Below are positions 29,274 to 40,329 of a stretch of 64,000 bases of DNA, piece after piece. The first letter of the stretch is position 1. The number at the start of each line of letters is the position of its first letter. The DNA is from Pantoea agglomerans (GTDB lineage: Bacteria > Pseudomonadota > Gammaproteobacteria > Enterobacterales > Enterobacteriaceae), in contig NZ_CP090207.1 of assembly GCF_021397715.1 (NCBI RefSeq), positions 1,488,001-1,552,000 on the forward strand, written 5' to 3'. Position numbers and translations under genes: made by a program. The notes beneath the pieces are model-generated. The model saw only the letters and a list, made by a program, of their open reading frames with translations, was not told the origin of the DNA and made no database searches.

Positions 29274-30287
29274 ATGGCTATTTTAGTAACGGGTGGCGCA
29301 GGCTACATCGGCTCCCACACGGTGCTGGCGCTGCTGCAGCGCGGTGATGACGTTGTGGTACTGGATAACCTGTGCAATGCCTCACGCGAAGCGATTAACC
29401 GCGTTGAGAAGCTGGCGGGTAAGAAAGCGACCTTCGTTGAAGGCGATATCCGCGACCGTGCCTCGCTGCGCGACCTGTTCGCCTCGAACAGCATTTCTGC
29501 CGTGATCCACTTCGCCGCGCTGAAAGCGGTGGGTGAATCAACCCGTATGCCGCTGGAGTATTACGAGAACAACGTCGCGGGTACCGTGGTACTGCTGGAA
29601 GAGATGCGCGAAGCAGGCGTGTTTAACTTTATTTTCAGCTCTTCCGCCACCGTTTACGGTGCGGATGCACCGGTGCCGTACGTTGAGACCACGCCGATTG
29701 GCGGGACCACCAGTCCTTATGGCACCTCCAAGCTGATGATTGAGCTGGTAATGCGCGATTTCGCCAAAGCGGAACCGAAGTTTAAGGCGATTGCTCTGCG
29801 TTACTTCAACCCGGTCGGCGCGCATGAGTCCGGTGAAATCGGTGAAGATCCAACCGGCATCCCGAACAACCTGCTGCCGTACATTGCTCAGGTAGCTATC
29901 GGCCGTCTGGAGAAGCTGGGTGTGTTTGGCGGCGACTACGACACGCCAGATGGCACCTGCCTGCGTGACTACATCCACGTGGTTGACCTGGCGGAAGGGC
30001 ACCTCAAGGCACTGGATCATCTCAACAAAGTGGAAGGCTACACCGCTTACAACCTCGGCGGCGGCAAAGGCTTCTCGGTGCTGGAGATGATTAAAGCGTT
30101 TGAGAAAGCCTCAGGTAAAGCCATTCCGTTTGAGATCAAACCACGCCGTGATGGCGACCTGCCAGCCTTCTGGGCTGACGCCTCACTGGCGAATCGTGAC
30201 CTTGACTGGCGCGTAACGCGCGGCATCGATGAGATGATGCGCGATACGTGGAACTGGCAGAGCAAGAACCCGGATGGGTTTAAGTAA
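29274..30287 (+). CDS. galE: UDP-glucose 4-epimerase
   Basis: Extended SDR enzyme interconverting UDP-glucose and UDP-galactose, the donor needed by AmsG and other exopolysaccharide transferases. NAD-binding GGAGYIGSH is at residues 7-15. SSSATVYG (about 122) and the active-site tyrosine in SPYGTSK (about 146-152) are present. Length 337 fits GalE. A strong ribosome site (AAAGGAG) precedes the ATG. galE next to galF and the ams/wce operon is the arrangement seen in Erwinia and Pantoea. A clear terminator follows. Confidence 0.97.
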   Translation: MAILVTGGAGYIGSHTVLALLQRGDDVVVLDNLCNASREAINRVEKLAGKKATFVEGDIRDRASLRDLFASNSISAVIHFAALKAVGESTRMPLEYYENNVAGTVVLLEEMREAGVFNFIFSSSATVYGADAPVPYVETTPIGGTTSPYGTSKLMIELVMRDFAKAEPKFKAIALRYFNPVGAHESGEIGEDPTGIPNNLLPYIAQVAIGRLEKLGVFGGDYDTPDGTCLRDYIHVVDLAEGHLKALDHLNKVEGYTAYNLGGGKGFSVLEMIKAFEKASGKAIPFEIKPRRDGDLPAFWADASLANRDLDWRVTRGIDEMMRDTWNWQSKNPDGFK

Positions 30288-30302
30288 ACTGCAATGAAAT
30301 GC

Positions 30303-30331
30303 AAAAAACCCGGCTAAGGCCGGGTTTTTTT
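30303..30331 (+). terminator. Terminator after galE
   Basis: AAAAAACCCGGC pairs with GCCGGGTTTTTT around loop TAAG, with a full T-run: a textbook intrinsic terminator, and its A-rich side could also serve the other strand. It isolates galF-galE from the O-antigen operon. Confidence 0.92.
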
Positions 30332-30837
30332 ATGTCTGCGTTAAGCAGAATTGCATATATAGACTAAACATTAGCCCGTAGCCAATACATTCCTGACAAT
30401 CAACGCGATTAATGCGGATTTATCCTGGCGTGCCATCTGCTCAATTGAAACACTATAGAGCGTTGAGCTACGGCTTGAGCAGAGGCCTGGCGCGATAAGC
30501 ACGTCGCTACTATGCTGTTTTGCCAAAGATTACTTTAGCTGAAGTGCATCTTTATCAATGGTTAACCAAACTTAAGTTTTGCCTGGCACAATGAAAGAAT
30601 AGGCATATTATTTTTGCCGCACAAATTGTACTATTTGCGGTGGTCTCAGAACCCGTATGCGATTGAATAAAATATCATCAACGCATCGACAAGCTAACTT
30701 GTGATGGCATGAATCCTATCACACAGCATATTGGTTGCTGCAAGCCAAGGGCGGTAGCGTGGCTGTTTATTCATAATGAATAAAAATTGACCCGCTTTAT
30801 ATGCAATAGCATGCTTAAATTTGTTAGAGGATGTGGA
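30332..30837 (+). other. Leader region of the O-antigen operon
   Basis: About 500 bases without a credible gene, AT-rich, lying between the galE terminator and manC. The only recognised element is the JUMPStart/ops ending at 30761. The promoter must lie here but I cannot pick it with confidence. A spurious upstream extension of manC from 30787 is discounted. Confidence 0.55.
30724..30761 (+). promoter_or_regulatory. JUMPStart with ops element (O-antigen operon)
   Basis: The block from CAGCATATTGGTTGCTG to AAGCCAAGGGCGGTAGCGTG aligns well with the 39-base JUMPStart consensus; ops GGCGGTAGCGTG is at 30750-30761. It is 77 bases before the manC start, so RfaH is expected to load in the leader and promote transcription through the long distal genes. 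Confidence 0.92.
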
Positions 30838-32253
30838 ATGTTACTTCCCGTAATCATGGCCGGAGGAACCGGCAGCCGCTTATGGCCCCTTTCCCGCGAA
30901 CTTTATCCTAAACAGTTCATCTGTCTACACGGCGAACACTCGATGCTACAGGAGACAGTTAACCGCCTGACGGGCATTGAGGCCCGTGCACCGATGGTGA
31001 TTTGCAACGAAGAGCATCGTTTTCTGGTCGCCGAGCAATTGCGACAAATTAACAAGCTATCCCATAACATTATTCTTGAGCCAGTTGGGCGCAACACGGC
31101 CCCGGCTATCGCACTTGCCGCCCTTAATGCTGTGGAGCAGGGTGATGACCCGGTACTGCTGGTACTGGCAGCAGATCACGTGATTGAAGATCGTACCGCT
31201 TTCCATCAGGCCATTAAGGTAGCGACCGCACACGCTAAACAGGGCAAGCTGGTTACTTTTGGCATCGTGCCAACCGGCCCGGAAACCGGATACGGCTATA
31301 TCCAGCGTGGCGAAGCGCTCGCTGGCGCAGAGAGCGGGCTTTATCAGGTGCAGCGCTTTGTTGAGAAACCTAATCAGAGTACCGCTGAGCAGTACCTGGA
31401 ATCCGGTGAATACTACTGGAACAGCGGGATGTTTATGTTCCGCGCAAAACGCTATCTGCAGGAACTGGAAAAATTCCGCCCGGATATCCTCGAAGCCTGT
31501 CGCCGCGCGATGGCTAACGTGAAAGAAGGCAATGATTTTATCAGTATCGATAAAGACGATTTCATCGCCTGCCCGGATGAGTCAGTAGATTATGCGGTTA
31601 TGGAACAAACTGATGCCGCAGTCGTCGTTCCGCTGGCAGCAGGGTGGAGTGACGTCGGTTCCTGGTCAGCGCTGTGGGAAGTGAACGATAAAGATGCCCA
31701 CGGCAACTCCCTTAAAGGCGATACTTTCCTGCACAACACAAAAAACTGTTACATCAACAGTGAAGATCAGTTGGTTGCCGCCATCGGGGTAGAAAACCTG
31801 GTGATTGTGAACACCAAAGATGCGGTGCTGGTTGCGCGTAAAGATCAGGTTCAGGATGTGAAGCGTGTGGTTGAGTTCCTGAAAAGTGAATGCCGCAGCG
31901 AATATCGCCGTCACCGTGAAACCTACTGGCCATGGGGACGCTGCGATCTGGTGGTTAATACCGGACGATTCAACGTCAACCGCATTACGGTGAAGCCGGG
32001 TGAGGCCTTTGAATTGCAGATGCATTACCACCGGACTGAGCACTGGGTCATCCTGTCGGGTACCGCGAAAGTGACTATTCAGGATAAAACCTTGTTGCTG
32101 ACAGAGAACCAGTCAACCTTTATCCCTATTGGTCATCCACATACCTTAGAAAACCCAGGCAAAATTCCATTAGAGCTGTTGGAAATCCAGTCGGGTTCCT
32201 ATCTTGGCGATGACGATCTCATTTTGATTAAACAACAGTTTGCAAGTAAGTAA
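30838..32253 (+). CDS. manC: Mannose-1-phosphate guanylyltransferase / mannose-6-phosphate isomerase
   Basis: Type II bifunctional enzyme supplying GDP-mannose: pyrophosphorylase domain (residues 1 to about 330) and cupin-type phosphomannose isomerase domain (about 345-470). [15 protein letters not shown] is the nucleotide-binding signature and FVEKPNQ lies near 180. The cupin block has [18 protein letters not shown]. Start ATG 30838 has AGAGG 7 bases upstream and gives 471 residues, the family size. It is the first gene after the second JUMPStart and precedes manB by 14 bases. Confidence 0.96.
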   Translation: MLLPVIMAGGTGSRLWPLSRELYPKQFICLHGEHSMLQETVNRLTGIEARAPMVICNEEHRFLVAEQLRQINKLSHNIILEPVGRNTAPAIALAALNAVEQGDDPVLLVLAADHVIEDRTAFHQAIKVATAHAKQGKLVTFGIVPTGPETGYGYIQRGEALAGAESGLYQVQRFVEKPNQSTAEQYLESGEYYWNSGMFMFRAKRYLQELEKFRPDILEACRRAMANVKEGNDFISIDKDDFIACPDESVDYAVMEQTDAAVVVPLAAGWSDVGSWSALWEVNDKDAHGNSLKGDTFLHNTKNCYINSEDQLVAAIGVENLVIVNTKDAVLVARKDQVQDVKRVVEFLKSECRSEYRRHRETYWPWGRCDLVVNTGRFNVNRITVKPGEAFELQMHYHRTEHWVILSGTAKVTIQDKTLLLTENQSTFIPIGHPHTLENPGKIPLELLEIQSGSYLGDDDLILIKQQFASK

Positions 32254-32267
32254 GGACAGACAAGATC

Positions 32268-33650
32268 ATGGCAGCACTGACCTGTTTTAAAGCTTATGAC
32301 ATCCGTGGTGAGCTGGGCACCGAACTCAATGACGATATTGCTTACCGCATAGGTCGCGCCTACGGCGAATTTATCCGGCCTAAGACCATTGTGGTCGGCG
32401 GGGATGTTCGTCAGACCAGCGAATCGCTGAAACTGGCGCTGGCAAATGGATTGCGGGATGCGGGCACCGATGTACTGGACATCGGTATGAGCGGAACCGA
32501 AGAGATCTACTTCGCCACTTTTCACTTAGGAATTGATGGCGGGATTGAAGTGACTGCCAGTCATAATCCAATGAACTACAACGGCATGAAGTTAGTGCGG
32601 GAAGGTGCGCGTCCAATCAGTGGAGATACCGGATTGCGTGACGTCCAGCGTCTGGCTGAAGCCAACGATTTTGCTCCGGTTGACGAGAGCAAACGCGGTA
32701 GCTACAAGCAGATCTCAGTCCTGGATGCCTATGTCGATCATCTGATGGGCTATATCGACCTGAAGAACTTCACTAAGCCAATGAAGCTGGTGATTAACTC
32801 AGGTAACGGTGCGGCCGGCCATGTCATCGATGAGATTGAAAAGCGCTTCCAGCAGGCGAATACGCCTGTCACCTTTATCAAAGTACATCATCAGGCAGAT
32901 GCGACTTTCCCTAATGGCATCCCTAATCCACTCCTGCCGGAATGTCGTAAAGATACTTCTGACGCGGTACGTGAGCATCAGGCTGATATGGGCATTGCTT
33001 TTGACGGTGACTTCGACCGCTGCTTCCTGTTTGATGAGAATGCTGAGTTCATTGAAGGCTATTACATCGTTGGCCTGTTAGCAGAAGCATTCCTGAAAAA
33101 AGAGCCTGGTGCAAAAATCATCCATGACCCGCGTCTGACCTGGAACACCATTGATGTGGTTACCAAAGCGGGCGGCATTCCGGTGATGTCTAAGACCGGA
33201 CACGCTTTCATCAAAGAACGCATGCGTGAAGAAGATGCGGTCTATGGCGGTGAGATGAGCGCGCACCACTACTTCCGTGACTTTGCCTATTGTGATAGCG
33301 GCATGATTCCGTGGCTGCTGGTGGCTGAATTGCTGGCGGTGAAAGGCGAAACGTTATCCGGGCTGGTTGCAGAGAGAATGAAAGCGTTTCCTTGCAGTGG
33401 GGAGATTAACTATAAAGTTTCCAACCCGAAGGCCATTATCGCTGCTCTTGACGAAAAATACGCTTCTTCCTCAATAGCTCAGGATAATACAGATGGTGTC
33501 AGTCTGGATTGTGAAAGCTGGAGATTCAACGTCAGAACTTCTAATACTGAACCTTTGCTTCGACTTAACGTCGAAACCAGAGGTGATACCGAGGCGTTGA
33601 GCAAATTACTGAAAGAAATTGATTCGCTTATTAAAGCATCATCGATTTAG
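32268..33650 (+). CDS. manB: Phosphomannomutase
   Basis: ManB/CpsG-type phosphohexomutase converting mannose-6-phosphate to mannose-1-phosphate for ManC. The catalytic phosphoserine loop [13 protein letters not shown] is near residue 96, the magnesium loop DGDFDRC near 246, the sugar-binding [12 protein letters not shown] near 327, and the phosphate-binding [12 protein letters not shown] near 423. Length 460 is standard. It is coupled closely to manC. Confidence 0.96.
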   Translation: MAALTCFKAYDIRGELGTELNDDIAYRIGRAYGEFIRPKTIVVGGDVRQTSESLKLALANGLRDAGTDVLDIGMSGTEEIYFATFHLGIDGGIEVTASHNPMNYNGMKLVREGARPISGDTGLRDVQRLAEANDFAPVDESKRGSYKQISVLDAYVDHLMGYIDLKNFTKPMKLVINSGNGAAGHVIDEIEKRFQQANTPVTFIKVHHQADATFPNGIPNPLLPECRKDTSDAVREHQADMGIAFDGDFDRCFLFDENAEFIEGYYIVGLLAEAFLKKEPGAKIIHDPRLTWNTIDVVTKAGGIPVMSKTGHAFIKERMREEDAVYGGEMSAHHYFRDFAYCDSGMIPWLLVAELLAVKGETLSGLVAERMKAFPCSGEINYKVSNPKAIIAALDEKYASSSIAQDNTDGVSLDCESWRFNVRTSNTEPLLRLNVETRGDTEALSKLLKEIDSLIKASSI

Positions 33651-33662
33651 TTTAACACTTAG

Positions 33663-34739
<1,077 letters not shown>

Positions 34740-34740
34740 T

Positions 34741-35643
34741 ATGATTAATGGCAAAAAAGCACTGATCACAGGGATCAAGGGCTTTACCGGCCAATATATG
34801 GCAGCGGAATTATCCGCTGCCGGGTATGAAGTATTTGGTTTCGGTTCATCCCCAGCCCAAAATTCGCCAAACTATGTTCAGGTCGATCTCACAGACTCAG
34901 TAGCAGTAAAGCAGGCCGTTGATGCTGTTTCACCTGACGTGGTCGTTCATCTTGCGGCAATTGCTTTTGTTGGACATGCCGATTCAAATGCATTCTACGA
35001 CGTAAATATTTGCGGGTCTCGTAATTTGCTGCAAGCTTTATCTGAATCCGCAAAGTGTCCTGAAGCGGTTCTGCTTGCCAGCAGCGCAAATGTTTACGGT
35101 AATAACACCCCAGGTAAATTAGCGGAATCAACAGCGGCCAGGCCGGCAAATGACTATGCTGTGAGTAAGCTTGCAATGGAGTACATGGCTAGCCTGTTTT
35201 ACAGCAAACTACCTATTATCGTCGCTCGCCCATTTAATTATACTGGTGTTGGACAAGCAGGAAATTTTCTTATTCCTAAAATTGTTAAGCACTTCAGGGA
35301 ACGCCAGCCGGTTATAGAACTGGGAAACATAGACGTATGGCGCGATTTTTCTGATGTTCGCGATGTAGTAGGCAGCTATCGGGGATTATTAAAATCTTCG
35401 GCTTTTGGTGAAATCGTCAATGTCGCTTCAGGTAAAATGCATTCGTTACGTGAGGTTATTAACCTCTGTGAGGAGTTGACGAGTCATCAAATACGAATCG
35501 AGATTAATCCTCAATTCGTTCGTCCAAATGAAATAAAAGAGCTTTGTGGCGATATTAGTTTATTGGGTAGGTTAACCGGTAACAATACCGCCAAAATAAC
35601 GCTCAGAGAAACGCTCAAATGGATGCTACAGGCAAAAGGTTAA
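34741..35643 (+). CDS. rmd: GDP-6-deoxy-D-lyxo-4-hexulose reductase (GDP-D-rhamnose synthase)
   Basis: SDR reductase of 300 residues, the size of Rmd proteins. The nucleotide-binding TGIKGFTGQYMA is near residue 8 and the catalytic YAVSK near 138. ASSANVYG, ARPFNYTGVGQ and the substrate-loop NIDVWRDFSDVRDV are typical of GDP-sugar reductases. Paired with gmd it should give GDP-D-rhamnose. It lacks the features I associate with Fcl (GDP-fucose synthase). Start ATG 34741 is one base after the gmd stop. D-rhamnose is the inferred O-antigen sugar; this rests on family resemblance. Confidence 0.85.
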   Translation: MINGKKALITGIKGFTGQYMAAELSAAGYEVFGFGSSPAQNSPNYVQVDLTDSVAVKQAVDAVSPDVVVHLAAIAFVGHADSNAFYDVNICGSRNLLQALSESAKCPEAVLLASSANVYGNNTPGKLAESTAARPANDYAVSKLAMEYMASLFYSKLPIIVARPFNYTGVGQAGNFLIPKIVKHFRERQPVIELGNIDVWRDFSDVRDVVGSYRGLLKSSAFGEIVNVASGKMHSLREVINLCEELTSHQIRIEINPQFVRPNEIKELCGDISLLGRLTGNNTAKITLRETLKWMLQAKG

Positions 35644-36782
35644 ACGTTGTTTTTTCAACGGATTGTATCAAATACCCCCTGACTGGAATTGGCCGTTACG
35701 CGTTTGAACTTGCTAAGCAACTTCAGGAGAGAGAACAGCTTTTACTTACATTTTTTCATGGTACTAAAGTTCGTGATTCGCTGGCGGTAGCCAGTGAATC
35801 AGCGCAGTCCATTCAATCTGTTAAGCGAAGGTTGCAAAAAAGCAAAGCTGCCAGTGAGATATATCGACTCACTTATCCGGTCATGAAAACTATCGCGCTC
35901 AGGAATTTCAAAGATCATATTTTTCACAGCCCAAACTATTATCTTCCTCCTCGCGTAAAGCATTGTGTCGCAACTTTTCATGATTTGTCTGTTTTTCACT
36001 GGCCGCAGTTCCATCCTGCAGGCCGTGTTCATCTTATGCAAAAAGAGTTAAGAAATACGGTCTCAAGAGCGGCAATGCTTATTACTGACTCACATTATAC
36101 TAAAAAAGAATTAATTGATTTTTTTGGAGTCGAAAACGATAAAGTCAGTGTTGCACCATTGGGTTATAACGAGCAATTTCGTCCCCGACAAGAAACAGAA
36201 ACACGAGATGTTCTGAATAAATATCAGCTCAAATGGCGCAGCTTTTTTCTTTACACAGGTACCATTGAACCCAGAAAAAACATTCTGACGTTGCTGAAGG
36301 CTTTTGACTCACTACCTACTAATGATAAACGGGCGCTTCCTTTAGTGATAAGTGGATACAAAGGCTGGGAAAACGAAGAACTGTTCAGACTTTTCAGGAA
36401 GGGTGAGAGTGAAGGCTGGTTAAAATATCTGGGCTTCGTGCCTGGTAAAGAGCTGCCACATCTTTATAGTGCAGCTAACTGTTTTGTCTTTCCTTCTATA
36501 TATGAAGGTTTCGGTTTACCGGTATTAGAAGCCATGGCTTCAGGTACACCAGTGATTTGTTCTGATGCAACCTCACTTCCTGAAGTAGGAGGGGGCGCTC
36601 CACTGATGCACTCCCCAGAAGATGTTGATACTTTGACTGCCCACCTCAAGCTAATGATAGAAGATGCTGACGAAAAAAGCCGCATGACTGCTTTAGGGCT
36701 TGCTCGTGCACAGCAATTTTCATGGTCCAGATGCGCGGATAAAACCATTGAAGCTTACGAGCAGGTTGCTAAATTTATATGA
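35619..36782 (+). CDS. GT4 glycosyltransferase (WbpY/WbdB-like)
   Basis: A 387-residue GT-B enzyme overlapping rmd by 25 bases. TGIGRYAFELAKQL opens the acceptor domain; YTGTIEPRKNILTLLKAF (about 207) and YEGFGLPVLEAMASGTPV (E-x7-E, about 295) form the donor site, with SDATSLPEVGGGAP after it. This pattern is common to mannosyl- and D-rhamnosyltransferases of ABC-exported O-antigens (WbdB, WbpY). Likely role: adaptor or backbone sugar addition on undecaprenyl-linked primer. It overlaps the next GT4 by four bases. Confidence 0.82.
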   Translation: MDATGKRLNVVFSTDCIKYPLTGIGRYAFELAKQLQEREQLLLTFFHGTKVRDSLAVASESAQSIQSVKRRLQKSKAASEIYRLTYPVMKTIALRNFKDHIFHSPNYYLPPRVKHCVATFHDLSVFHWPQFHPAGRVHLMQKELRNTVSRAAMLITDSHYTKKELIDFFGVENDKVSVAPLGYNEQFRPRQETETRDVLNKYQLKWRSFFLYTGTIEPRKNILTLLKAFDSLPTNDKRALPLVISGYKGWENEELFRLFRKGESEGWLKYLGFVPGKELPHLYSAANCFVFPSIYEGFGLPVLEAMASGTPVICSDATSLPEVGGGAPLMHSPEDVDTLTAHLKLMIEDADEKSRMTALGLARAQQFSWSRCADKTIEAYEQVAKFI

Positions 36783-37894
36783 TTAAGGTTCTGCACTGTT
36801 ATAAAACATATTATCCAGACACATTTGGCGGCATTGAGCAGGTTATTTATCAACTGGCCGAAGGCGGAGTAAAAGAGAACATCCAGTCTAAGGTGTTTAC
36901 TCACAGTCCCTCTTTCGATATTCAGGAGAGTAAATTAGCTCATCACTCCGTCTACCGGGTCAAAACATTTCTTGAGCTGGCTTCCACACCTTTTTCATAT
37001 TCAGCGATCCGTGAATTTAAAGAACTGGCGAAAAATGCTGATGTCATTCATTATCATTTCCCCTATCCATTCATGGATTTTATGCATTTTGCTGCAGGCA
37101 TCAAAAAACCATCCGTCGTAAGCTATCATTCTGATATTGTTAAACAGAAGATGCTACTGAGGTTATACACGCCTCTGATGAACCGGTTTCTAAATAGCGT
37201 GGATCGTATTGTCGCTGCCTCACCGAATTATGTAGAAAGTAGCCCCGTTCTACAGCAGTTCGAAAACAAAGTGGAAGTCATTCCTTACGGACTTGATAAA
37301 AAATTCTATCAAAATAATGATCCTGCTGTTCTACTTAAGTGGCAGGCAAGATTTCCGGATGGCTTCTTTCTGTTCATAGGCACATTTCGCTATTATAAAG
37401 GCCTGCATATTTTAATCGAAGCGGCTAAAAACAGCCGTTATCCGATTGTCGTAGTTGGAGCAGGTCCAATTGAAGCCGAGCTAAAATCTCAGGCGCAGCG
37501 ACTAGGGGTAGATAATATTCATTTCCTGGGTGCGTTAGACGACAGCGATAAATCTGCGTTACTGCAACTGTGTACCTGTCTGGTATTTCCTTCGCACCTG
37601 CGTTCAGAAGCCTTTGGGATTTCATTGCTTGAAGGGGCGCTTTATTCAAAACCCCTGATTTCCAGTGAGATTGGTACGGGCACGACCTTCATTAACATCG
37701 ACCGGGTAACCGGTTTGGTGGTGCCACCTTCAGATCCGGTCTCTTTGCGTAAGGCGATGGATGAGATATGGCACAACCCGAACCTGGCCAGCACTTATGG
37801 CGCAGCAGCGCTTGCGCGCTTTGAGGCGCTTTTTACTGCCGAAAAGATGATCCAGAGTTATACACGACTCTATAAATCCTTGTTAAATGTGTGA
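36779..37894 (+). CDS. GT4 glycosyltransferase (WbpZ/WbdC-like)
   Basis: A 371-residue GT-B enzyme. It opens with VLHCYKTYYPDTFGGIEQVIYQL, whose Gly-Gly-Ile-Glu turn is typical of this group. The donor half has FIGTFRYYKGLHILIEA (about 199) and SEAFGISLLEGALYSKP (E-x7-E, about 277). WbpZ/WbdC-type enzymes add the first mannose or D-rhamnose to the GlcNAc primer, a plausible role here. ATGA overlap with the preceding GT. It is the last O-antigen gene before gnd. Confidence 0.82.
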   Translation: MIKVLHCYKTYYPDTFGGIEQVIYQLAEGGVKENIQSKVFTHSPSFDIQESKLAHHSVYRVKTFLELASTPFSYSAIREFKELAKNADVIHYHFPYPFMDFMHFAAGIKKPSVVSYHSDIVKQKMLLRLYTPLMNRFLNSVDRIVAASPNYVESSPVLQQFENKVEVIPYGLDKKFYQNNDPAVLLKWQARFPDGFFLFIGTFRYYKGLHILIEAAKNSRYPIVVVGAGPIEAELKSQAQRLGVDNIHFLGALDDSDKSALLQLCTCLVFPSHLRSEAFGISLLEGALYSKPLISSEIGTGTTFINIDRVTGLVVPPSDPVSLRKAMDEIWHNPNLASTYGAAALARFEALFTAEKMIQSYTRLYKSLLNV

Positions 37895-37982
37895 TTTTTT
37901 TTCAGATTATTTCATCTGACTATCGCACCATTCATTACCTTTTATCAGCTATCCTGAGTTAACATACTGATCACTTATAAAG

Positions 37983-38002
37983 TGGTGTTACTGGTAACAC
38001 CA
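37983..38002 (+). promoter_or_regulatory. GntR-operator-like palindrome before gnd
   Basis: A perfect palindrome of two 9-base arms (TGGTGTTAC / GTAACACCA) around TG. Its core TGTTACTGGTAACA differs at one position from the GntR gluconate-repressor consensus TGTTACCGGTAACA. It lies 27 bases before the gnd ATG, inside the expected leader. GntR or a relative may therefore control 6-phosphogluconate dehydrogenase here. Confidence 0.55.
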
Positions 38003-38028
38003 TGCGAGACCACAGACAGGAGTATGTA

Positions 38029-39438
38029 ATGTCCAAGCAACAGATCGGCGTTGTAGGTATGGCAGTGATGGGCCGCAACTTGGCTCTTAACATTGAGAGC
38101 CGCGGTTACACTGTTTCTATCTTTAACCGTTCGCGCGAAAAGACGGATGAAGTCATCGCAGAGAACCAGGGCAAGAAGCTTGCTCCTTTTTACACAGTTG
38201 AAGAGTTTGTTGAATCGCTGGAGAAACCACGCCGTATCCTGCTGATGGTACAGGCGGGTGAAGCGACTGATAAGACTATCGCCTCGCTGACGCCACATCT
38301 GGATAAAGGCGACATTCTGATTGATGGCGGTAACACCTTCTATAAAGACACCATCCGTCGTAACAAAGAGCTGTCAGACCAGGGCTTCAACTTCATCGGT
38401 ACCGGTGTCTCCGGCGGCGAAGAGGGCGCACTGAAAGGTCCATCCATTATGCCTGGCGGCCAGAAAGAAGCGTATGAGTTGGTTGCACCGATTCTGGATA
38501 AGATTGCGGCACGTGCTGAAGATGGCGAAGCCTGTGTGGCTTACATCGGTCCGGACGGCGCGGGTCATTATGTGAAGATGGTGCACAACGGTATCGAATA
38601 CGGCGATATGCAGCTGATCGCTGAAGCTTACGCGCTACTGAAAGGTGCGCTGGGCCTGAACAACGAAGAGCTGGCTGAAACCTTCACCGAGTGGAACAAC
38701 GGCGAACTGAGCAGCTACCTGATCGACATCACCAAAGATATCTTCACCAAGAAAGATGAAGAAGGTAACTATCTGGTTGATGTGATTCTGGATGAAGCAG
38801 CCAATAAAGGTACCGGTAAATGGACCAGCCAGAGTTCACTGGACCTCGGCGAGCCGCTGTCGCTGATTACTGAGTCGGTATTTGCTCGTTACCTCTCCTC
38901 GCTGAAAACGCAGCGCGTAGCGGCTTCCAAAGTGCTGAGTGGCCCACAGGCGCAGGCTTTCACTGGCGATAAAGCGGAGTTTATCGAGAAAGTGCGTCGT
39001 GCACTTTATCTGGGCAAAATCGTCTCTTATGCGCAGGGCTTCTCTCAGCTGCGTGCGGCCTCAGAAGAGAACAACTGGGATCTGCATTACGGTGAAATCG
39101 CGAAGATTTTCCGCGCTGGCTGCATTATCCGTGCACAGTTCCTGCAGAAAATCACCGACGCCTATGCTCAGGATGCGAGCATCGCTAACCTCCTACTGGC
39201 ACCATACTTCAAAGATATCGCTGACCAGTATCAGCAGGCGCTGCGTGATGTGGTTTCTTATGCGATTCAGAACGGTATCCCAACACCAACCTTCTCTGCG
39301 GCGATTGCTTACTACGACAGCTACCGTTCAGAAGTACTGCCTGCCAACCTGATTCAGGCGCAGCGTGACTACTTTGGTGCGCATACCTATAAGCGCATTG
39401 ATAAAGACGGTGTGTTCCACACCGAGTGGTTAGATTAA
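38029..39438 (+). CDS. gnd: 6-phosphogluconate dehydrogenase
   Basis: Oxidative pentose phosphate enzyme: 6-phosphogluconate + NADP to ribulose-5-phosphate + CO2 + NADPH. The NADP fold [14 protein letters not shown] is at residues 6-19, and [20 protein letters not shown] and the catalytic Lys-containing [15 protein letters not shown] follow. Start ATG 38029 with AGGAG upstream gives 469 residues, essentially the E. coli length. Its codons are GC-rich like the housekeeping genes, unlike the O-antigen genes on both sides. gnd is the classic neighbour of O-antigen clusters; here it interrupts the cluster. Its own terminator follows. Confidence 0.98.
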   Translation: MSKQQIGVVGMAVMGRNLALNIESRGYTVSIFNRSREKTDEVIAENQGKKLAPFYTVEEFVESLEKPRRILLMVQAGEATDKTIASLTPHLDKGDILIDGGNTFYKDTIRRNKELSDQGFNFIGTGVSGGEEGALKGPSIMPGGQKEAYELVAPILDKIAARAEDGEACVAYIGPDGAGHYVKMVHNGIEYGDMQLIAEAYALLKGALGLNNEELAETFTEWNNGELSSYLIDITKDIFTKKDEEGNYLVDVILDEAANKGTGKWTSQSSLDLGEPLSLITESVFARYLSSLKTQRVAASKVLSGPQAQAFTGDKAEFIEKVRRALYLGKIVSYAQGFSQLRAASEENNWDLHYGEIAKIFRAGCIIRAQFLQKITDAYAQDASIANLLLAPYFKDIADQYQQALRDVVSYAIQNGIPTPTFSAAIAYYDSYRSEVLPANLIQAQRDYFGAHTYKRIDKDGVFHTEWLD

Positions 39439-39458
39439 ATCAGGTAGTATGTAATTGT

Positions 39459-39485
39459 AAAACCCGGCTTTGCCGGGTTTATTTT
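39459..39485 (+). terminator. Terminator after gnd
   Basis: AAAACCCGGC pairs with GCCGGGTTT, loop TT, followed by ATTTT. It lies 20 bases after the gnd stop and 47 bases before wzm, so wzm must have its own promoter or depend on read-through. Confidence 0.85.
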
Positions 39486-39531
39486 AACAATCCCTTCGAA
39501 AAAACGAATTCTCGAATCTTCAGGATTTATA

Positions 39532-40329
39532 ATGATATTCAACATTAGCAAAACGCTATGGACGTACCGTAGCTTTATATTGGGAAATATGAAGCGAGAG
39601 TTCCAGTCAAAGTATCAAAATTCATTATTAGGCGCACTATGGAATGTTATCAATCCATTAGCAATGATAGTTGTTTATACAGTTATCTTTGCTGAGATAA
39701 TGAGAGCCAAACTTCCCGGTGTTGATAGCACCTATGCTTACAGCATCTATTTATGTGCGGGCGTACTTACGTGGGGATTCTTTTCAGAAATAACATCACG
39801 CTCACAAAACGTTTTTATCGAAAATGCAAACATACTTAAAAAAATTAATTTCCCCAGGGTTTGCTTACCAATAACAATTGTGTGTAATGCCTTCGTTAAT
39901 TTTGTGATTGTGTTTGGATTGTTTACTCTGTTCTTAATAGTAAGTGGTAATTTTCCTGGTGTCGTTTATCTGGCATTAATCCCGGTTTACATTATCACTA
40001 TTTTGTTGGCTGTAGGTATTGGAGTAACATTAGGTGTATTAAATGTGTTTTTCAGGGATGTAGGGCATTTCTTTGGGATATTCATGCAATTCTGGTTTTG
40101 GCTCACGCCTATCGTTTATCCTGTAACAATTATACCAGAGCGCTACAAAGCGTTGATTAATATCAATCCGATGAGTGGCATAATGTTCAGTTGTCAAAAT
40201 ATTCTGGTTAAACATATTGCTCCGGTCTGGAGTGATTTACTCCCTGCTGTTTTTGTCGCAATTTTTTTCAATCTTATAGGGCTGTATTTGTACAGACGTC
40301 ATGTTGGCGAAATGGTGGATGAACTTTAA
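39532..40329 (+). CDS. wzm: O-antigen ABC transporter permease
   Basis: ABC-2 type permease of 265 residues with about six membrane helices. It forms with Wzt the exporter for a completed undecaprenyl-linked O-polysaccharide. The N-terminal amphipathic segment with REFQSKYQNSLLGALWNVINPL is the conserved interface/gate helix; the C terminus YRRHVGEMVDEL is typical of Wzm. It overlaps wzt by one base (TAATG). Codon use becomes clearly AT-rich from here on, unlike gnd. Confidence 0.95.
   Translation: MIFNISKTLWTYRSFILGNMKREFQSKYQNSLLGALWNVINPLAMIVVYTVIFAEIMRAKLPGVDSTYAYSIYLCAGVLTWGFFSEITSRSQNVFIENANILKKINFPRVCLPITIVCNAFVNFVIVFGLFTLFLIVSGNFPGVVYLALIPVYIITILLAVGIGVTLGVLNVFFRDVGHFFGIFMQFWFWLTPIVYPVTIIPERYKALININPMSGIMFSCQNILVKHIAPVWSDLLPAVFVAIFFNLIGLYLYRRHVGEMVDEL

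Noticed and set aside
30787..30837. Longer manC start 17 codons upstream
   Set aside because: The extension has no family similarity and lacks a ribosome site, while ATG 30838 has AGAGG and the normal ManC N terminus.
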